The notes below the pieces were generated by a model. It did no database searches, was not told where the DNA came from, and worked only from the letters and a program-made list of their open reading frames with translations. DNA of 64,000 nucleotides from Nocardia uniformis NBRC 13702. Lineage in GTDB: Bacteria; Actinomycetota; Actinomycetes; Mycobacteriales; Mycobacteriaceae. A program made the translations under genes and the position numbers. The stretch is from NCBI RefSeq assembly GCF_001613345.1, contig NZ_BDCE01000093.1, positions 1-64,000 on the forward strand, read 5' to 3'. Below, one piece after another: positions 24,965 through 33,869 of the stretch (position 1 is the first letter of the stretch; each line of letters opens with the position of its first letter).

Positions 24965-26188
24965 TCACCCTCGCGGACGGACCGGGAGATCGGCCATGCC
25001 GCGAATCAGCAGACTGTTCTGCCAGTGTGGGGTGAACGCCTGATCCGCCAGATCGAGGTCCGGGAAACGGTGCAGTAGTGCCGTGAAGGCGATCTCGGCT
25101 TCCAGACGGGCCAGTGGCGCGCCGACACAGAAGTGGATGCCGTGACCGAAGGCCACGTGACCGGAGGCGTTCGCGGTGATATCGAGGTGGTCGCCGCTGT
25201 CGTAGCGGGCGGGGTCGCGGTTGGCGGCCGCCAGGGCGATATAGACGAGTTCGCCCGCGGGAATATCGATCTCGCCGACGCGGATCGCTTCATCGGTGAA
25301 GCGGACGGTGGCCCAGCCGACCGGGCCGTCGTAACGCAGGAACTCCTCGATCGCGGCGGGTACACCGGCCGGATCGGCGCGCAGGGCCTGCCATTGAGAT
25401 CTGTTGCGCAGCAACGCATAGGTGCCGTTGGCAATGAGATTGACGGTGGTTTCGTGCCCGGCGACGAGAAGCAGGAAGGCCATTGCCACCAATTCCTGCT
25501 CATCGAGCCGGTCGCCGTCTGCGGTGGTGTGTATCAGGCCCGAGAGCAGATCATCACCCGGCTGTGCCTGCTTGGCCGCCACCAGTTTGCGCAGATACTC
25601 CGACATTCCCACCGTGGCGGCACTGCGTGTCTCGAGGGCTTCACCGGAGCTGACCAGCACCCTGGTCCAGGCCTGGAAATCGTCGCGCTCGGCGAACGGC
25701 ACACCGAGTAGTTCGCAGATCACGGTGACCGGTAGCGGGTTCGCGAAGGCCTGCATCAGGTCGACTTCATCGTGGACCGACATCTCGTCGAGCAGCCCGG
25801 CGGTGATCTCCTCTATGCGTGGCCGCAGCGCCGCCATGCGTCGGGGTGCGAAGGATTTGTTGACCATTTTCCGCAGCCGGGTGTGTTCGGGCGGATCGCT
25901 ATTGAGCATATGGGAGGCCAGCGCCTGGGTAGTGGCATCGGTGAGTATGCGCGCGCTCTTGCGCTCGAAGAGGTGGTAGAGATCGGTGGAGTTCTTGCGC
26001 AGCCGGTGATCGGCCAGGGCCGCACGGCCCTCGACATGGCCGATGATCACCCAGCTGGGGATGCCGCCCGGGAATTGCACATGATGGACGGGGCCCTGCG
26101 CCCGCCATCGGTCGTAGTACTTGTGCGGGTCGGCGTGGAAATCATCCCCCACCAGTTCGATCGGTTTCGAAGCCTCGATGTCGACCAT
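24965..26188 (-). CDS. Cytochrome P450
   Basis: This 407-residue soluble monooxygenase has the I-helix AGHETT, the K-helix EXXR in EEFLRYDG, and the heme-ligand loop FGHGIHFCVGAPLAR with Cys354. The size and motifs suit a bacterial class I P450 that needs separate ferredoxin and reductase; none is adjacent. TAGCGT lies 6 nt before the ATG where a -10 would give a leaderless message. The substrate is unknown. It converges on the APH-like gene with a 9-bp gap. Confidence 0.9.
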   Translation of the reverse strand: MVDIEASKPIELVGDDFHADPHKYYDRWRAQGPVHHVQFPGGIPSWVIIGHVEGRAALADHRLRKNSTDLYHLFERKSARILTDATTQALASHMLNSDPPEHTRLRKMVNKSFAPRRMAALRPRIEEITAGLLDEMSVHDEVDLMQAFANPLPVTVICELLGVPFAERDDFQAWTRVLVSSGEALETRSAATVGMSEYLRKLVAAKQAQPGDDLLSGLIHTTADGDRLDEQELVAMAFLLLVAGHETTVNLIANGTYALLRNRSQWQALRADPAGVPAAIEEFLRYDGPVGWATVRFTDEAIRVGEIDIPAGELVYIALAAANRDPARYDSGDHLDITANASGHVAFGHGIHFCVGAPLARLEAEIAFTALLHRFPDLDLADQAFTPHWQNSLLIRGMADLPVRPRG

Positions 26189-26272
26189 GCGATCACGCTA
26201 CCGAAACCATTGCCGCGCCGCCGTTTTCGCAGCTGAGCGGACTCTCCCGGGACCGCTCGATGCCGCGAGCGG

Positions 26273-27502
26273 CTAGTGCGAGTCCGGCTCGGTCAGGTCC
26301 ATATCCGCCCTGTCCGCCAGTTCGGCTTTCACCACGGTGAAGGCGGTCGACTGGTTGTAGCCGCGCCGGGCCAGCATGCCGACCAGTCGCCGCAGGATCT
26401 TCTCGCGGTCCAGATCTCGCGGGAGGGTACGGAGTTTGCGCCGGACCAGTTCGGCGGCGCGCTCGTACTCGTCGTCGTCGGTAATGGCGGCCAGTGCCGG
26501 TTCGGCGTCCTCGTCGGCCACGCCTTTGCGACGCAACTCCTGGATGAGTGCCCGTTTCCCCTTACCGGAGAAGGTGTGCCGCTGGTGCACCCACTGTTCG
26601 GCGAACGCGGCATCGTCGATGAGCCCGACCTCGGTGAGCCGATCGAGCGCACGGTTCGCGATCTCGACCGAAAACCCTCTGGCGGCAAGTCGATCCGCCA
26701 GTTCGGCGCGGCTGCGGGCGCGATCCCCGAGCAATCGCAGGCACACATCCTTGGCCTGAGCCTCGGTACCGCCGCCGGGCAACCCGCCGTCGGAGTCCTC
26801 CGCGCCCTCGCCTGACCGTCGCCGACCGCGGCCACGGCCACGCCCGCGCCGCTCGGACCCTCCGCTCGATTCTCCGAAAGAAGCCTCGTCGCCTGCGTCC
26901 GTTCGCCGTCCGCGACGCGCATACCGATCGGAGCTGTCGTCGAACTCAGCGGTATCGGGATCGAATCGCTCCCCGGCTTCAGTGCCCGAGGATTCGCCCA
27001 TCCTGGAGTCGGTCCGCTCCCCCGTGTCAGAAGCGAACCCCCACTGGCCCGCACCGAGGCCGGCGGATTCCTCCGCGCCGAGGCCGGACCATTCATCCGC
27101 ACCGGAGCCGAATCGCTCGTCGGTGTCAGAGCCGAACCGCCCCACCGGCCCGGAACCGAACCGCTCGCCCGCCTCGGGGCTGAACTCATCCGTTTCGGAG
27201 GGGGCTGGCGACGCTTCCTCCCGCCGCCGCCCCCATGACGAGTTCTGGCCAGCCTCAGCACGGCGCTCACCTCGTGCGGAACGGCGCTGTGTGCGACCCG
27301 GTTTTGTATTCGGATAATCCGCTTCGGCACGGGCGTACTCGCGGCCGCCGTAGGGGGCGGTGTCGACCGCTCCGGAGCCGGTGCCACGGCCCTGCGCGGA
27401 CAGTTTGTCCAGCTGTCGGCGCAGCCGTTCGATGGCCTCCAGGCGGGTGTCACCCGACCCCGGCCGCTCGGGCCGGGAGTCGGGGGATTCCCGATATGTC
27501 AT
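26273..27502 (-). CDS. recX: RecX regulatory protein with a long disordered N-terminal extension
   Basis: The C-terminal ~160 residues form RecX (AKDVCLRLLGDRARSRAEL through RRKGVADEDAEPAL to the end), which inhibits RecA filament growth. Typical RecX proteins are about 150-200 residues, but this one is 409. The first ~240 residues are low complexity: repeated RFGSG/RFGSD and GLGA units and an Arg-Gly run (GRGRGRGRRR) just before the domain. It starts 17 bp after recA and is co-transcribed with it. The role of the extension is unknown. Confidence 0.9.
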   Translation of the reverse strand: MTYRESPDSRPERPGSGDTRLEAIERLRRQLDKLSAQGRGTGSGAVDTAPYGGREYARAEADYPNTKPGRTQRRSARGERRAEAGQNSSWGRRREEASPAPSETDEFSPEAGERFGSGPVGRFGSDTDERFGSGADEWSGLGAEESAGLGAGQWGFASDTGERTDSRMGESSGTEAGERFDPDTAEFDDSSDRYARRGRRTDAGDEASFGESSGGSERRGRGRGRGRRRSGEGAEDSDGGLPGGGTEAQAKDVCLRLLGDRARSRAELADRLAARGFSVEIANRALDRLTEVGLIDDAAFAEQWVHQRHTFSGKGKRALIQELRRKGVADEDAEPALAAITDDDEYERAAELVRRKLRTLPRDLDREKILRRLVGMLARRGYNQSTAFTVVKAELADRADMDLTEPDSH

Positions 27503-27519
27503 CGCAGGTTTCGTCCGAA

Positions 27520-28560
27520 TCAGAAGTCGGCCGGAGCCGCCTCATCGGTCGCGGTGACGTCGGCACCGATACCGAGCTTCTCCTTGATCTTCTTCTCGAT
27601 CTCATCGCGCACGTCGGTGTTCTCGAGCAGGAATTTACGGGCGTTCTCCTTGCCCTGGCCGAGCTGGTCACCCTCGTAGGTGTACCAGGAGCCGGACTTG
27701 CGGACGAAGCCGTGCTCGACACCCATATCGATGAGCGAGCCCTCCTTGGAGATGCCGTGGCCGTAGAGGATATCGAACTCTGCCTGCTTGAACGGCGGGC
27801 TGACCTTGTTCTTGACGACCTTGACGCGGGTGCGGTTACCGACCGCGTCGCTGCCGTCCTTGAGGGTCTCGATGCGGCGAACGTCGAGGCGGACCGAGGC
27901 GTAGAACTTCAGCGCCTTACCACCGGTGGTGGTCTCGGGCGAGCCGAACATGACGCCGATCTTCTCGCGCAGCTGGTTGATGAAGATGGCGGTGGTGCCG
28001 GAGTTGTTCAGCGCACCGGTCATCTTGCGCAGCGCCTGGCTCATCAGTCGGGCCTGCAGGCCGACGTGGCTGTCACCCATTTCGCCCTCGATCTCGGCGC
28101 GCGGCACCAGGGCGGCCACCGAGTCGATAACGATGATGTCGATGGCGCCGGAGCGCACCAGCATGTCGGCGATCTCGAGGGCCTGCTCACCGGTATCGGG
28201 CTGGGAGACCAGCAGGGCATCGGTATCGACGCCGAGCTTGCGGGCGTATTCGGGATCGAGCGCGTGCTCGGCGTCGATGAACGCCGCCACACCGCCGAGG
28301 GCCTGCGCATTGGCGACCGCGTGCAGGGCAACCGTGGTCTTACCGGAGGATTCCGGACCGTAGATCTCGACAACGCGACCACGCGGCAGACCACCGATAC
28401 CGAGCGCGACATCCAGCGCGATGGAGCCCGTCGGAATCACCGAAATAGGCTGGCGCTGCTCCTCGCCCAGTCGCATGACCGCGCCCTTGCCGAAGCTCTT
28501 CTCGACCTGCGCCAACGCCAGGTCGAGTGCCTTGTCGCGATCAAATGCCTGTGGTGCCAT
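27520..28560 (-). CDS. recA: RecA recombinase
   Basis: The 346-residue ATPase drives strand exchange and LexA self-cleavage. Walker A is GPESSGKT (68-75), with VIDSVAALVPRAEIEGEMGD, loop L2 (QLREKIGVMFGSPETTTGGKAL) and an acidic C-terminus. It is uninterrupted, unlike the intein-split M. tuberculosis gene. ATG 28560 follows AAGGGGA. The upstream region holds a LexA box and a PafBC-type promoter, so both SOS and LexA-independent induction are expected. Confidence 0.97.
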   Translation of the reverse strand: MAPQAFDRDKALDLALAQVEKSFGKGAVMRLGEEQRQPISVIPTGSIALDVALGIGGLPRGRVVEIYGPESSGKTTVALHAVANAQALGGVAAFIDAEHALDPEYARKLGVDTDALLVSQPDTGEQALEIADMLVRSGAIDIIVIDSVAALVPRAEIEGEMGDSHVGLQARLMSQALRKMTGALNNSGTTAIFINQLREKIGVMFGSPETTTGGKALKFYASVRLDVRRIETLKDGSDAVGNRTRVKVVKNKVSPPFKQAEFDILYGHGISKEGSLIDMGVEHGFVRKSGSWYTYEGDQLGQGKENARKFLLENTDVRDEIEKKIKEKLGIGADVTATDEAAPADF

Positions 28561-28609
28561 CGTCTGGTCCCCTTCTCGATGGGTGAGTCTCAATCTGTGG
28601 TTGGCGCCC

Positions 28610-28632
28610 ACGTTAGAGGGCGGCACCGACAA
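28610..28632 (-). promoter_or_regulatory. PafBC-type (RecA-NDp) DNA-damage promoter of recA
   Basis: Reading the minus strand, TTGTCGGTG (28632-28624) is followed after exactly 8 nt by TAACGT (28615-28610). This matches the mycobacterial RecA-NDp consensus TTGTCRGTG-N8-TANNNT as I remember it, recognised with the PafBC activator. It lies about 50 bp before the recA ATG. Confidence 0.75.
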
Positions 28633-28652
28633 GTTCCGCCCCGAGCTTAGAC

Positions 28653-28664
28653 GAACAGGTGTTC
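28653..28664 (-). promoter_or_regulatory. LexA (SOS) box upstream of recA
   Basis: GAACAGGTGTTC fits the actinobacterial SOS box GAAC-N4-GTTC, and the flanking bases C and G extend the symmetry. It lies 21 bp upstream of the PafBC-type promoter, between recA and the preceding AsnC-type gene. Confidence 0.82.
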
Positions 28665-28717
28665 GATGCAATCAACACGCCCCGCGACACGCAGAACCAA
28701 CCCGGCAAACGCGTCCG

Positions 28718-29740
28718 TCACCATCCCGGACTGATCCGGTCGCCGCCCACGAGCGTCTGCGCCTGCTTGAAGACGCGCAGCGCCGAGGTCACCTCCACAT
28801 CGGTAATGCCGTCGAGCCCACCGAGCCGCTCGGTGAGGTAGCGATACAGGTGCGCGGTGTCGCGGCAGGTGAGGGCGACCACCAGATTGGTGGGGCCGGT
28901 GGTCGCCGCGACGAAGGCGACCTCCGGATGGGTGGCGATGGCCCGGCCCACCGTTTCCAGATCGGCGGGCCGGGTGCGCAGCCACAGCGCCGCGCGGGTG
29001 GTGTAGCCCATGCGGGTCAGCGCGAAATCGAGATCGAAGTACAGCACCCCGGAGAACACCAGTTCGGCCATCCGACGTGCCACACGCGTTGCGCTCCAAC
29101 CGGTTTCGTCGGCGATCTGCGCGTACGGCGCACGGCCGTCGCGAGCCAGCATCGCCAACATGATCTCGTCGGCGCGGGAAAGCTCCGGCGGCGTATCGGC
29201 ACCGGCCATATCCTGCCAGGAGCGACGGGTACCCAACTCGCGCAACTGATCCGCCGTGAACAGACCGCTCCAGCGCGGCCATTCCTCGTCGAGCTCGAAA
29301 CGGTGCATCACCTCGTGCGCGATCAGGCCGGTGACCTGTCGAGCGCGCGGAATCACATTCAGCAGCAGTGCGTCTCGGCGCTCCATGGTCCGCGGGTGGC
29401 TGACACACAGCACCTCCGAACCCGTCGACAGCAATGACACCCAGCTCAAATCCACCTGCCGCGCCAGCGATTCCGCGAGCCGGACCGCACCGTCGGGGGT
29501 GGATCGAATGCGCAATACGAAACGGGCATGCCCGAGCGGAACAATATTGACCTGCCCGGAGACATGAACCATGCCGCGCTCGCGCAGTGACCGATACCGT
29601 CTCGCCACGGTCTGTTCCGAGACATCGAGAATCGCGCCCAGCTTGGCGAATGGAATACGAGCATCGACCGTCAGCGCATGCACGATCTGCTTGTCGAGCG
29701 TATCGAGAATGGAGGAATCCTCCGGCACAGCATCCAACAC
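28718..29740 (-). CDS. Lrp/AsnC family regulator with duplicated modules
   Basis: The 340-residue protein has two AsnC-type modules: HTH 1 near residues 14-60 (LDKQIVHALTVDARIPFAKLG) and HTH 2 near 187-235 (RADEIMLAMLARDGRAPYAQIA), each followed by a ligand domain. It is divergent from an MFS exporter with about 90 bp between and probably controls it. The architecture is the same as the regulator at 806-1846, but the sequences are clearly different. Confidence 0.85.
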   Translation of the reverse strand: MLDAVPEDSSILDTLDKQIVHALTVDARIPFAKLGAILDVSEQTVARRYRSLRERGMVHVSGQVNIVPLGHARFVLRIRSTPDGAVRLAESLARQVDLSWVSLLSTGSEVLCVSHPRTMERRDALLLNVIPRARQVTGLIAHEVMHRFELDEEWPRWSGLFTADQLRELGTRRSWQDMAGADTPPELSRADEIMLAMLARDGRAPYAQIADETGWSATRVARRMAELVFSGVLYFDLDFALTRMGYTTRAALWLRTRPADLETVGRAIATHPEVAFVAATTGPTNLVVALTCRDTAHLYRYLTERLGGLDGITDVEVTSALRVFKQAQTLVGGDRISPGW

Positions 29741-29833
29741 AGGAGGAATCTAGCGCGAAAAGTCCTCCAGATATGAAGAAGCCAGCGCCCATCACAGTCT
29801 TGACGGCGAAACCGTTCGACTCTGGAGGTTGCT

Positions 29834-31240
29834 GTGCGGAAATGGTTCCCCTTACTCGCCGCGTGCCTGGGCACGCTGATACTGCTCATCGACGTCACCA
29901 TCGTCACCGTGGCGCTGCCCGATATCGCCGCGGATCTCGAGACCGGCCTATCCGGATTGCAGTGGGTGGTGGACGGATACGCGCTGGCACTGGCGGCGCT
30001 GCTACTGGTGTTCGGCGCGCTCGCCGACCGACTGGGCGCGAAATACCTCTATCTCACCGGGCTGGCGGTGTTCGCCGTGGCATCCCTGGCATGCGGCATC
30101 GCCGGATCGGTGACGATTCTCATTGCGGCGCGCGCGATTCAGGGGCTAGGCGGCGCGGCGATGTTCGCGACCACACTGTCGCTGCTGCACGCCACCTATA
30201 CCGGTCGCGATCGCGGAATCGCCTTCGGCGCGTGGGGCGCTGTGGCCGGTGCCGCGGCCGGACTCGGCATGGTGCTCGGTGGAGTCCTCACCGATCTGCT
30301 GTCGTGGCGGTGGATCTTCCTGGTGAATCTGCCGATCGCGGCGGTAGCGATCATCATGTCCGCCATGGTGTTCCCGGCGTCACGTCGGCAGCCGGCACGC
30401 GGTGTGGACGTGCCCGGCATGGTGGCGTTCGCGATCGCGGCGACGGCCCTGGTATTCGGGATCATTCGCGGTGGTGAGCATGGGTGGACCGATACCGTCG
30501 CTGTCCTGGCACTCTTGGTGGGCGTACTGGCGACAGCGCTCTTCGCGCAGATCGAATCCCGCAGCACCGCACCGATATTCCCCCTGGCTCTGCTGCGAAA
30601 CCGATTTTTCGGCGCGACCCTGATCGGCGCGGCCGGGCAGACCTTCGCCGGATTCGCGAGCGCACCACTGCTCTCACTGTGGCTGCAGCAGCAGTTGCAC
30701 CTCTCCCCGCTGCGCGCCGGCCTGGCCATGCTGCCGATGGCGGCGGCCGCGTTCCTGGTGTCCGGAGTTCTCGGTCGGCACCTGCACGCGCTCGCCCCAC
30801 GCTGGTCGATCGGTGCGAGCCTGGTGCTGATAGGGGTTGGTACCGGACTGCTCACCCTTATCAGTGTCGAATCGTCGTGGGTGGCACTGATTCCCGGGTT
30901 CCTCGTGATCGGCGTGGGTGTGGGCGTCAGTTCACCGGCACTGGTGGCGGTCGGAATGGCCGCAGTGCCACCGCAGCAGAGTGGGACGGCGGCCGGTGCG
31001 GTGAATACGGCGCGGCAATTGGGGCTGGCGATGGGAGTCGCGGTGTTGGGCAGCGTATTCCACCGGGTGGGCGGTGCCGATCATGCGGTGGACCTGGCGA
31101 GCTTCATCGACGGCCTGAACGCGGCGTGCCTGGTGGCGAGCGTGGTAGGTGTGGTGCTAGGACTACTGGCTTTCGCGCTGTTCCAGCGCCGCACACCAGC
31201 CACATCGACCGACATCAGCGACGCCGTGCTCGTCGGGTAG
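29834..31240 (+). CDS. DHA2-type MFS efflux transporter
   Basis: The 468-residue membrane protein has LIDVTIVTVALPDIAADL in helix 1, GALADRLGAKYLY in loop 2-3 and GLGGAAMFATTLSLL in helix 4, typical of 14-helix drug exporters. The GTG start follows GGAGG with 5-nt spacing. It is divergent from a double AsnC regulator, so export of an amino acid or related compound is possible but not shown. A terminator follows. Confidence 0.85.
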   Translation: MRKWFPLLAACLGTLILLIDVTIVTVALPDIAADLETGLSGLQWVVDGYALALAALLLVFGALADRLGAKYLYLTGLAVFAVASLACGIAGSVTILIAARAIQGLGGAAMFATTLSLLHATYTGRDRGIAFGAWGAVAGAAAGLGMVLGGVLTDLLSWRWIFLVNLPIAAVAIIMSAMVFPASRRQPARGVDVPGMVAFAIAATALVFGIIRGGEHGWTDTVAVLALLVGVLATALFAQIESRSTAPIFPLALLRNRFFGATLIGAAGQTFAGFASAPLLSLWLQQQLHLSPLRAGLAMLPMAAAAFLVSGVLGRHLHALAPRWSIGASLVLIGVGTGLLTLISVESSWVALIPGFLVIGVGVGVSSPALVAVGMAAVPPQQSGTAAGAVNTARQLGLAMGVAVLGSVFHRVGGADHAVDLASFIDGLNAACLVASVVGVVLGLLAFALFQRRTPATSTDISDAVLVG

Positions 31241-31259
31241 TCGCCTTACGGAGAAGGCT

Positions 31260-31287
31260 GTCCCGCCATGGCGTGCCGTGGCGGGAC
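31260..31287. terminator. Hairpin terminator between convergent genes
   Basis: GTCCCGCCATGG (31260-31271) pairs with 31276-31287 with one wobble pair around the loop CGTG. It lies between the MFS gene (+) and the DUF1348 gene (-). Confidence 0.7.
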
Positions 31288-31312
31288 GTCGCCGCCCTGC
31301 TATGTCCCAGCC

Positions 31313-31765
31313 CTACCGGATCGGCAGTAGCGCGTCCGCTTCCTCCGACCCACGTGGGCCGAAGATGCGCCGTTCGGATTCGGCGATGTCGGTGTCGTTG
31401 ATGCTGGCCTCGCGGCGCGACATCAGGCCTTCGGGGGAGAACTCCCACAGTTCGTTGCCGTAGCTGCGGTGCCACTGGTTGTTCTCGTCGTGCCACTCGT
31501 ACTGGAAGCGGACGGCGATGCGGTTGTCGGTGAAGCTCCAGAGTTCCTTGCGCAGGGCGTAGCCGTTCTCGGTGGCCCACTTGCGCTTCAGGAAGTCCAC
31601 GATCTCGGCGCGGCCGGTCAGGAATTCATCGCGATTGCGCCATACCGAATCCTCGGTGTAGGCCTGGGCGACCTTTTCGGGATCGCGGGTGTTCCAAGCG
31701 TTTTCGGCGGCGCGCACCTTGGTCTTCGCCGACTCCAGGTCGAACGGGGGCAGTGGGGGTCGCAT
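31313..31765 (-). CDS. NTF2-like DUF1348 family protein
   Basis: The 150-residue protein shows the SnoaL/NTF2-like pattern AENAWNTRDPEKVAQAYTEDSVWRNR, then RFQYEWHDENNQWHRSYGNELWEF, typical of DUF1348. No enzymatic role is established. It is the last gene of a VOC-PPOX-DUF1348 operon (23 bp after the PPOX gene), divergent from a CGNR-type regulator. Confidence 0.85.
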   Translation of the reverse strand: MRPPLPPFDLESAKTKVRAAENAWNTRDPEKVAQAYTEDSVWRNRDEFLTGRAEIVDFLKRKWATENGYALRKELWSFTDNRIAVRFQYEWHDENNQWHRSYGNELWEFSPEGLMSRREASINDTDIAESERRIFGPRGSEEADALLPIR

Positions 31766-31788
31766 GGCGGATCCTTTCGGGAGAAGGT

Positions 31789-32676
31789 TCAGGGGTTCAC
31801 GGGGGACAGTTCGGATGCGCCCCAGCGCAGTGGGCTCGCATTGGTCATCTCGACGACCTCGGCAATGGCGAAGTCGACTGTGGCTTGCGCACCTGAAGCG
31901 AAGGTTGTTTCGTCCCAGGTTATTTCGGCGGTGCCGGTGAGTTGCAGGGTCGACCCGGTGCGCCAGTTCGGGATCAGCAATCCGCAGCGCGGGTCGGCGG
32001 CGATATTGCCGAGGGTCATGAACATGGAGTTGCCGCGGTAGTCGGGCCAGCGCAGGTGAGTGGGGGAAAGTACCTGTAGGAAGCCTGGATTACCGCCGCG
32101 GTGAGAAGCGTCGGCATTGCCGTCCCGGTCTGCGGAGGCGATGAAGAAGGTGTCGGAGGCCGTGACCGTCTCCCGCTGGACGGGGTCGAGTTGCGCGGAT
32201 CTGCGCACCGAAACCTGTGTGCCGCCGCTCCACTCGTCGATACTGCGACGGGTGATGTATTTCGGGCAGTTGGAGTACACCTGCTCGGTGGTGACACGCA
32301 GGCCGGTCGCGGTCGGCTCGGCAATACCGTTGGCGCGCATGCGGCGACGGCGTTGAGGTTGCAGCGCGATCATGCCGATGTGCTTGGTCGAACGCAGGGC
32401 TTCGGCGAGTGGGTCGCCGGGTGCGGGCACCGCGTCCACGACAATGGCTCGGTCGGCGGTGGCGCGGGCGAATCCGGCCGGGCCGACCAACTGGCTGGCC
32501 CAGAGATTTCCCGTATCGTCCGCGGCGGCGATCACGATCATCGGCTGTTCGGCGAGAAATGCCGCCGCGGTGTGCGGAATGTCGGCACGAATCATGCGTC
32601 CGACGTGCTGGGCGATATCGGCCTGTCCCATGCGCTGCTGGACGGCCAGTTCACCGGGGTGGTAGCTGACGGTCAT
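31789..32676 (-). CDS. Pyridoxamine 5'-phosphate oxidase-like flavoprotein (two split barrels)
   Basis: The 295-residue protein has two PPOX-like halves: one near residues 25-100 (FLAEQPMIVIAAADDTGNLWAS) and a second from about 165 (TASDTFFIASADRDGNADASHRGG). Such proteins bind FMN, F420 or heme; true vitamin B6 synthesis is unlikely. GGAGG precedes the ATG. It is the middle gene of the operon at 31.3-33.2 kb. Confidence 0.8.
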   Translation of the reverse strand: MTVSYHPGELAVQQRMGQADIAQHVGRMIRADIPHTAAAFLAEQPMIVIAAADDTGNLWASQLVGPAGFARATADRAIVVDAVPAPGDPLAEALRSTKHIGMIALQPQRRRRMRANGIAEPTATGLRVTTEQVYSNCPKYITRRSIDEWSGGTQVSVRRSAQLDPVQRETVTASDTFFIASADRDGNADASHRGGNPGFLQVLSPTHLRWPDYRGNSMFMTLGNIAADPRCGLLIPNWRTGSTLQLTGTAEITWDETTFASGAQATVDFAIAEVVEMTNASPLRWGASELSPVNP

Positions 32677-32714
32677 CGGATCCTCCGGAACGAATCTATG
32701 GAACGCGCTGCGGC

Positions 32715-33176
32715 TCAGAAGAATCCGCAGGTCGGCGCGGAACCGCCGGGGGCAGGGGCAGACTCGGCACCACTCGGGGCGTAGACCTCCAACCGGATCC
32801 CGTCGGGATCGGCGAAGAAGATGCCGCCGGAGGCCGCGCCCTCACCGTGGGCAACGACGCCGTCATGAGCGAAGGTCACCTCGAGTTCCTTCAGTACCGA
32901 TTCGACCGCCCGCACCTGGTCGATGGTCTCGACCTGGAACGAGAGGTGATGCAGACCGGGAGTTTCGGCGGAGAACTCGCCATCGCTCTGCTGCCACAGC
33001 GTCAGCTGGAGCTGACCGTCGGAGCCGAGGAAGGCGAAGCGCTGCGCGCCGCCGGTGCTGGCACCGAGCTGCTCGAAGCCGAGAGCGCGGCGGTAGAAGT
33101 CCACCGAACGGGTGAGGTCGGTGACGTTCAGACCGATGTGACCGGTGGCGAGCTGGGGTGCGGTGACGGTGGTCAT
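32715..33176 (-). CDS. VOC (glyoxalase/dioxygenase superfamily) protein
   Basis: The 153-residue protein has two beta-alpha-beta-beta-beta modules. HIGLNVTDLTRSVDFYRRALGF is at the N-terminus, GLHHLSFQVETIDQV in the middle, and FADPDGIRLEVYAP at the C-terminus. Possible metal ligands are His and Glu in these strands. It is the first gene of the operon; GGGAGG precedes its ATG. The substrate is unknown. Confidence 0.82.
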   Translation of the reverse strand: MTTVTAPQLATGHIGLNVTDLTRSVDFYRRALGFEQLGASTGGAQRFAFLGSDGQLQLTLWQQSDGEFSAETPGLHHLSFQVETIDQVRAVESVLKELEVTFAHDGVVAHGEGAASGGIFFADPDGIRLEVYAPSGAESAPAPGGSAPTCGFF

Positions 33177-33192
33177 GAGATCCTCCCGGGAA

Positions 33193-33228
33193 GTTCTAAC
33201 TGGTGCATTTTGTTTTACCGGTTAGAAC
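33193..33228. promoter_or_regulatory. Operator-like inverted repeat GTTCTAACTGG / CCGGTTAGAAC
   Basis: The arms at 33193-33203 and 33218-33228 match at 10 of 11 positions. A third partial copy, GGTTAGAA, lies at 33276-33283, at the regulator's start. The set lies in the divergent promoter between the VOC operon and the CGNR gene, as expected for autoregulated control. Confidence 0.55.
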
Positions 33229-33282
33229 ATAGAATGAGCGCGAACCCACTGTCAACCCCCATCGGAAAGTTGAGTGGTTAGA

Positions 33283-33864
33283 ATGGCAGTGCCTCAGCTG
33301 AATCCTCCAGGGAGCTGGTTAACCTCAGATATGCCCGTTCCACGTCCCCACCTCGGCGAACCACTCGCAATAGACCTGCTCAACACCCGTTGGGCGGGCG
33401 CGGACGGCATCGAGGACCTGCTCACCGACGTGGCGGGCCTGCGGCAATGGCTCGCCGACAATGACCTCACCGACCGCTGCGTCGCCGACGAGGCGACCCG
33501 TCAGGCTGTCATCGACAGCCGCGAAGCGGTTCTGCGCGCGATCCGCGGCGAAGGCGTCGACGACCTCAACCGGGTCCTCGAGCACGGCCGCATCCGCCGC
33601 ACGCTCACCGCGACCGGCCCCGCCGACGAAGTGGAAGTACCGCGACCGGAGTGGCTACCGGCTTGGTTGGCCGCCGACAACCTGCTGCACCTGATCGACA
33701 CCCCCGACCGCATCAAACAATGCGCGCACCCGCACTGCGTGCTCTGGTTCTACGACACGTCGAAGAACGGCGCACGCCGCTGGCACTCCATGGCGACCTG
33801 CGGCAATCGGGTCAAAGCTACCCGCCACTACGCCAAGAAGATCAGCGATCCGGCCGACGACTGA
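33283..33864 (+). CDS. CGNR zinc finger / ABATE domain putative transcriptional regulator
   Basis: The C-terminal zinc finger is clear: CAHPHCVLWFYDTSKNGARR followed by CGNRVKATRHY. The N-terminal ABATE domain begins LAIDLLNTRWAG. Family members are thought to be stress-related regulators. ATG 33283 overlaps the third GGTTAGAA copy; ATG 33331 is also possible, so the exact start is uncertain. Divergent from the VOC-PPOX-DUF1348 operon. Confidence 0.82.
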   Translation: MAVPQLNPPGSWLTSDMPVPRPHLGEPLAIDLLNTRWAGADGIEDLLTDVAGLRQWLADNDLTDRCVADEATRQAVIDSREAVLRAIRGEGVDDLNRVLEHGRIRRTLTATGPADEVEVPRPEWLPAWLAADNLLHLIDTPDRIKQCAHPHCVLWFYDTSKNGARRWHSMATCGNRVKATRHYAKKISDPADD

Positions 33865-33869
33865 TCGAA

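Noticed and set aside
27520..28560. Possible intein in recA, as in M. tuberculosis
   Set aside because: The gene encodes a continuous 346-residue RecA with no insertion.
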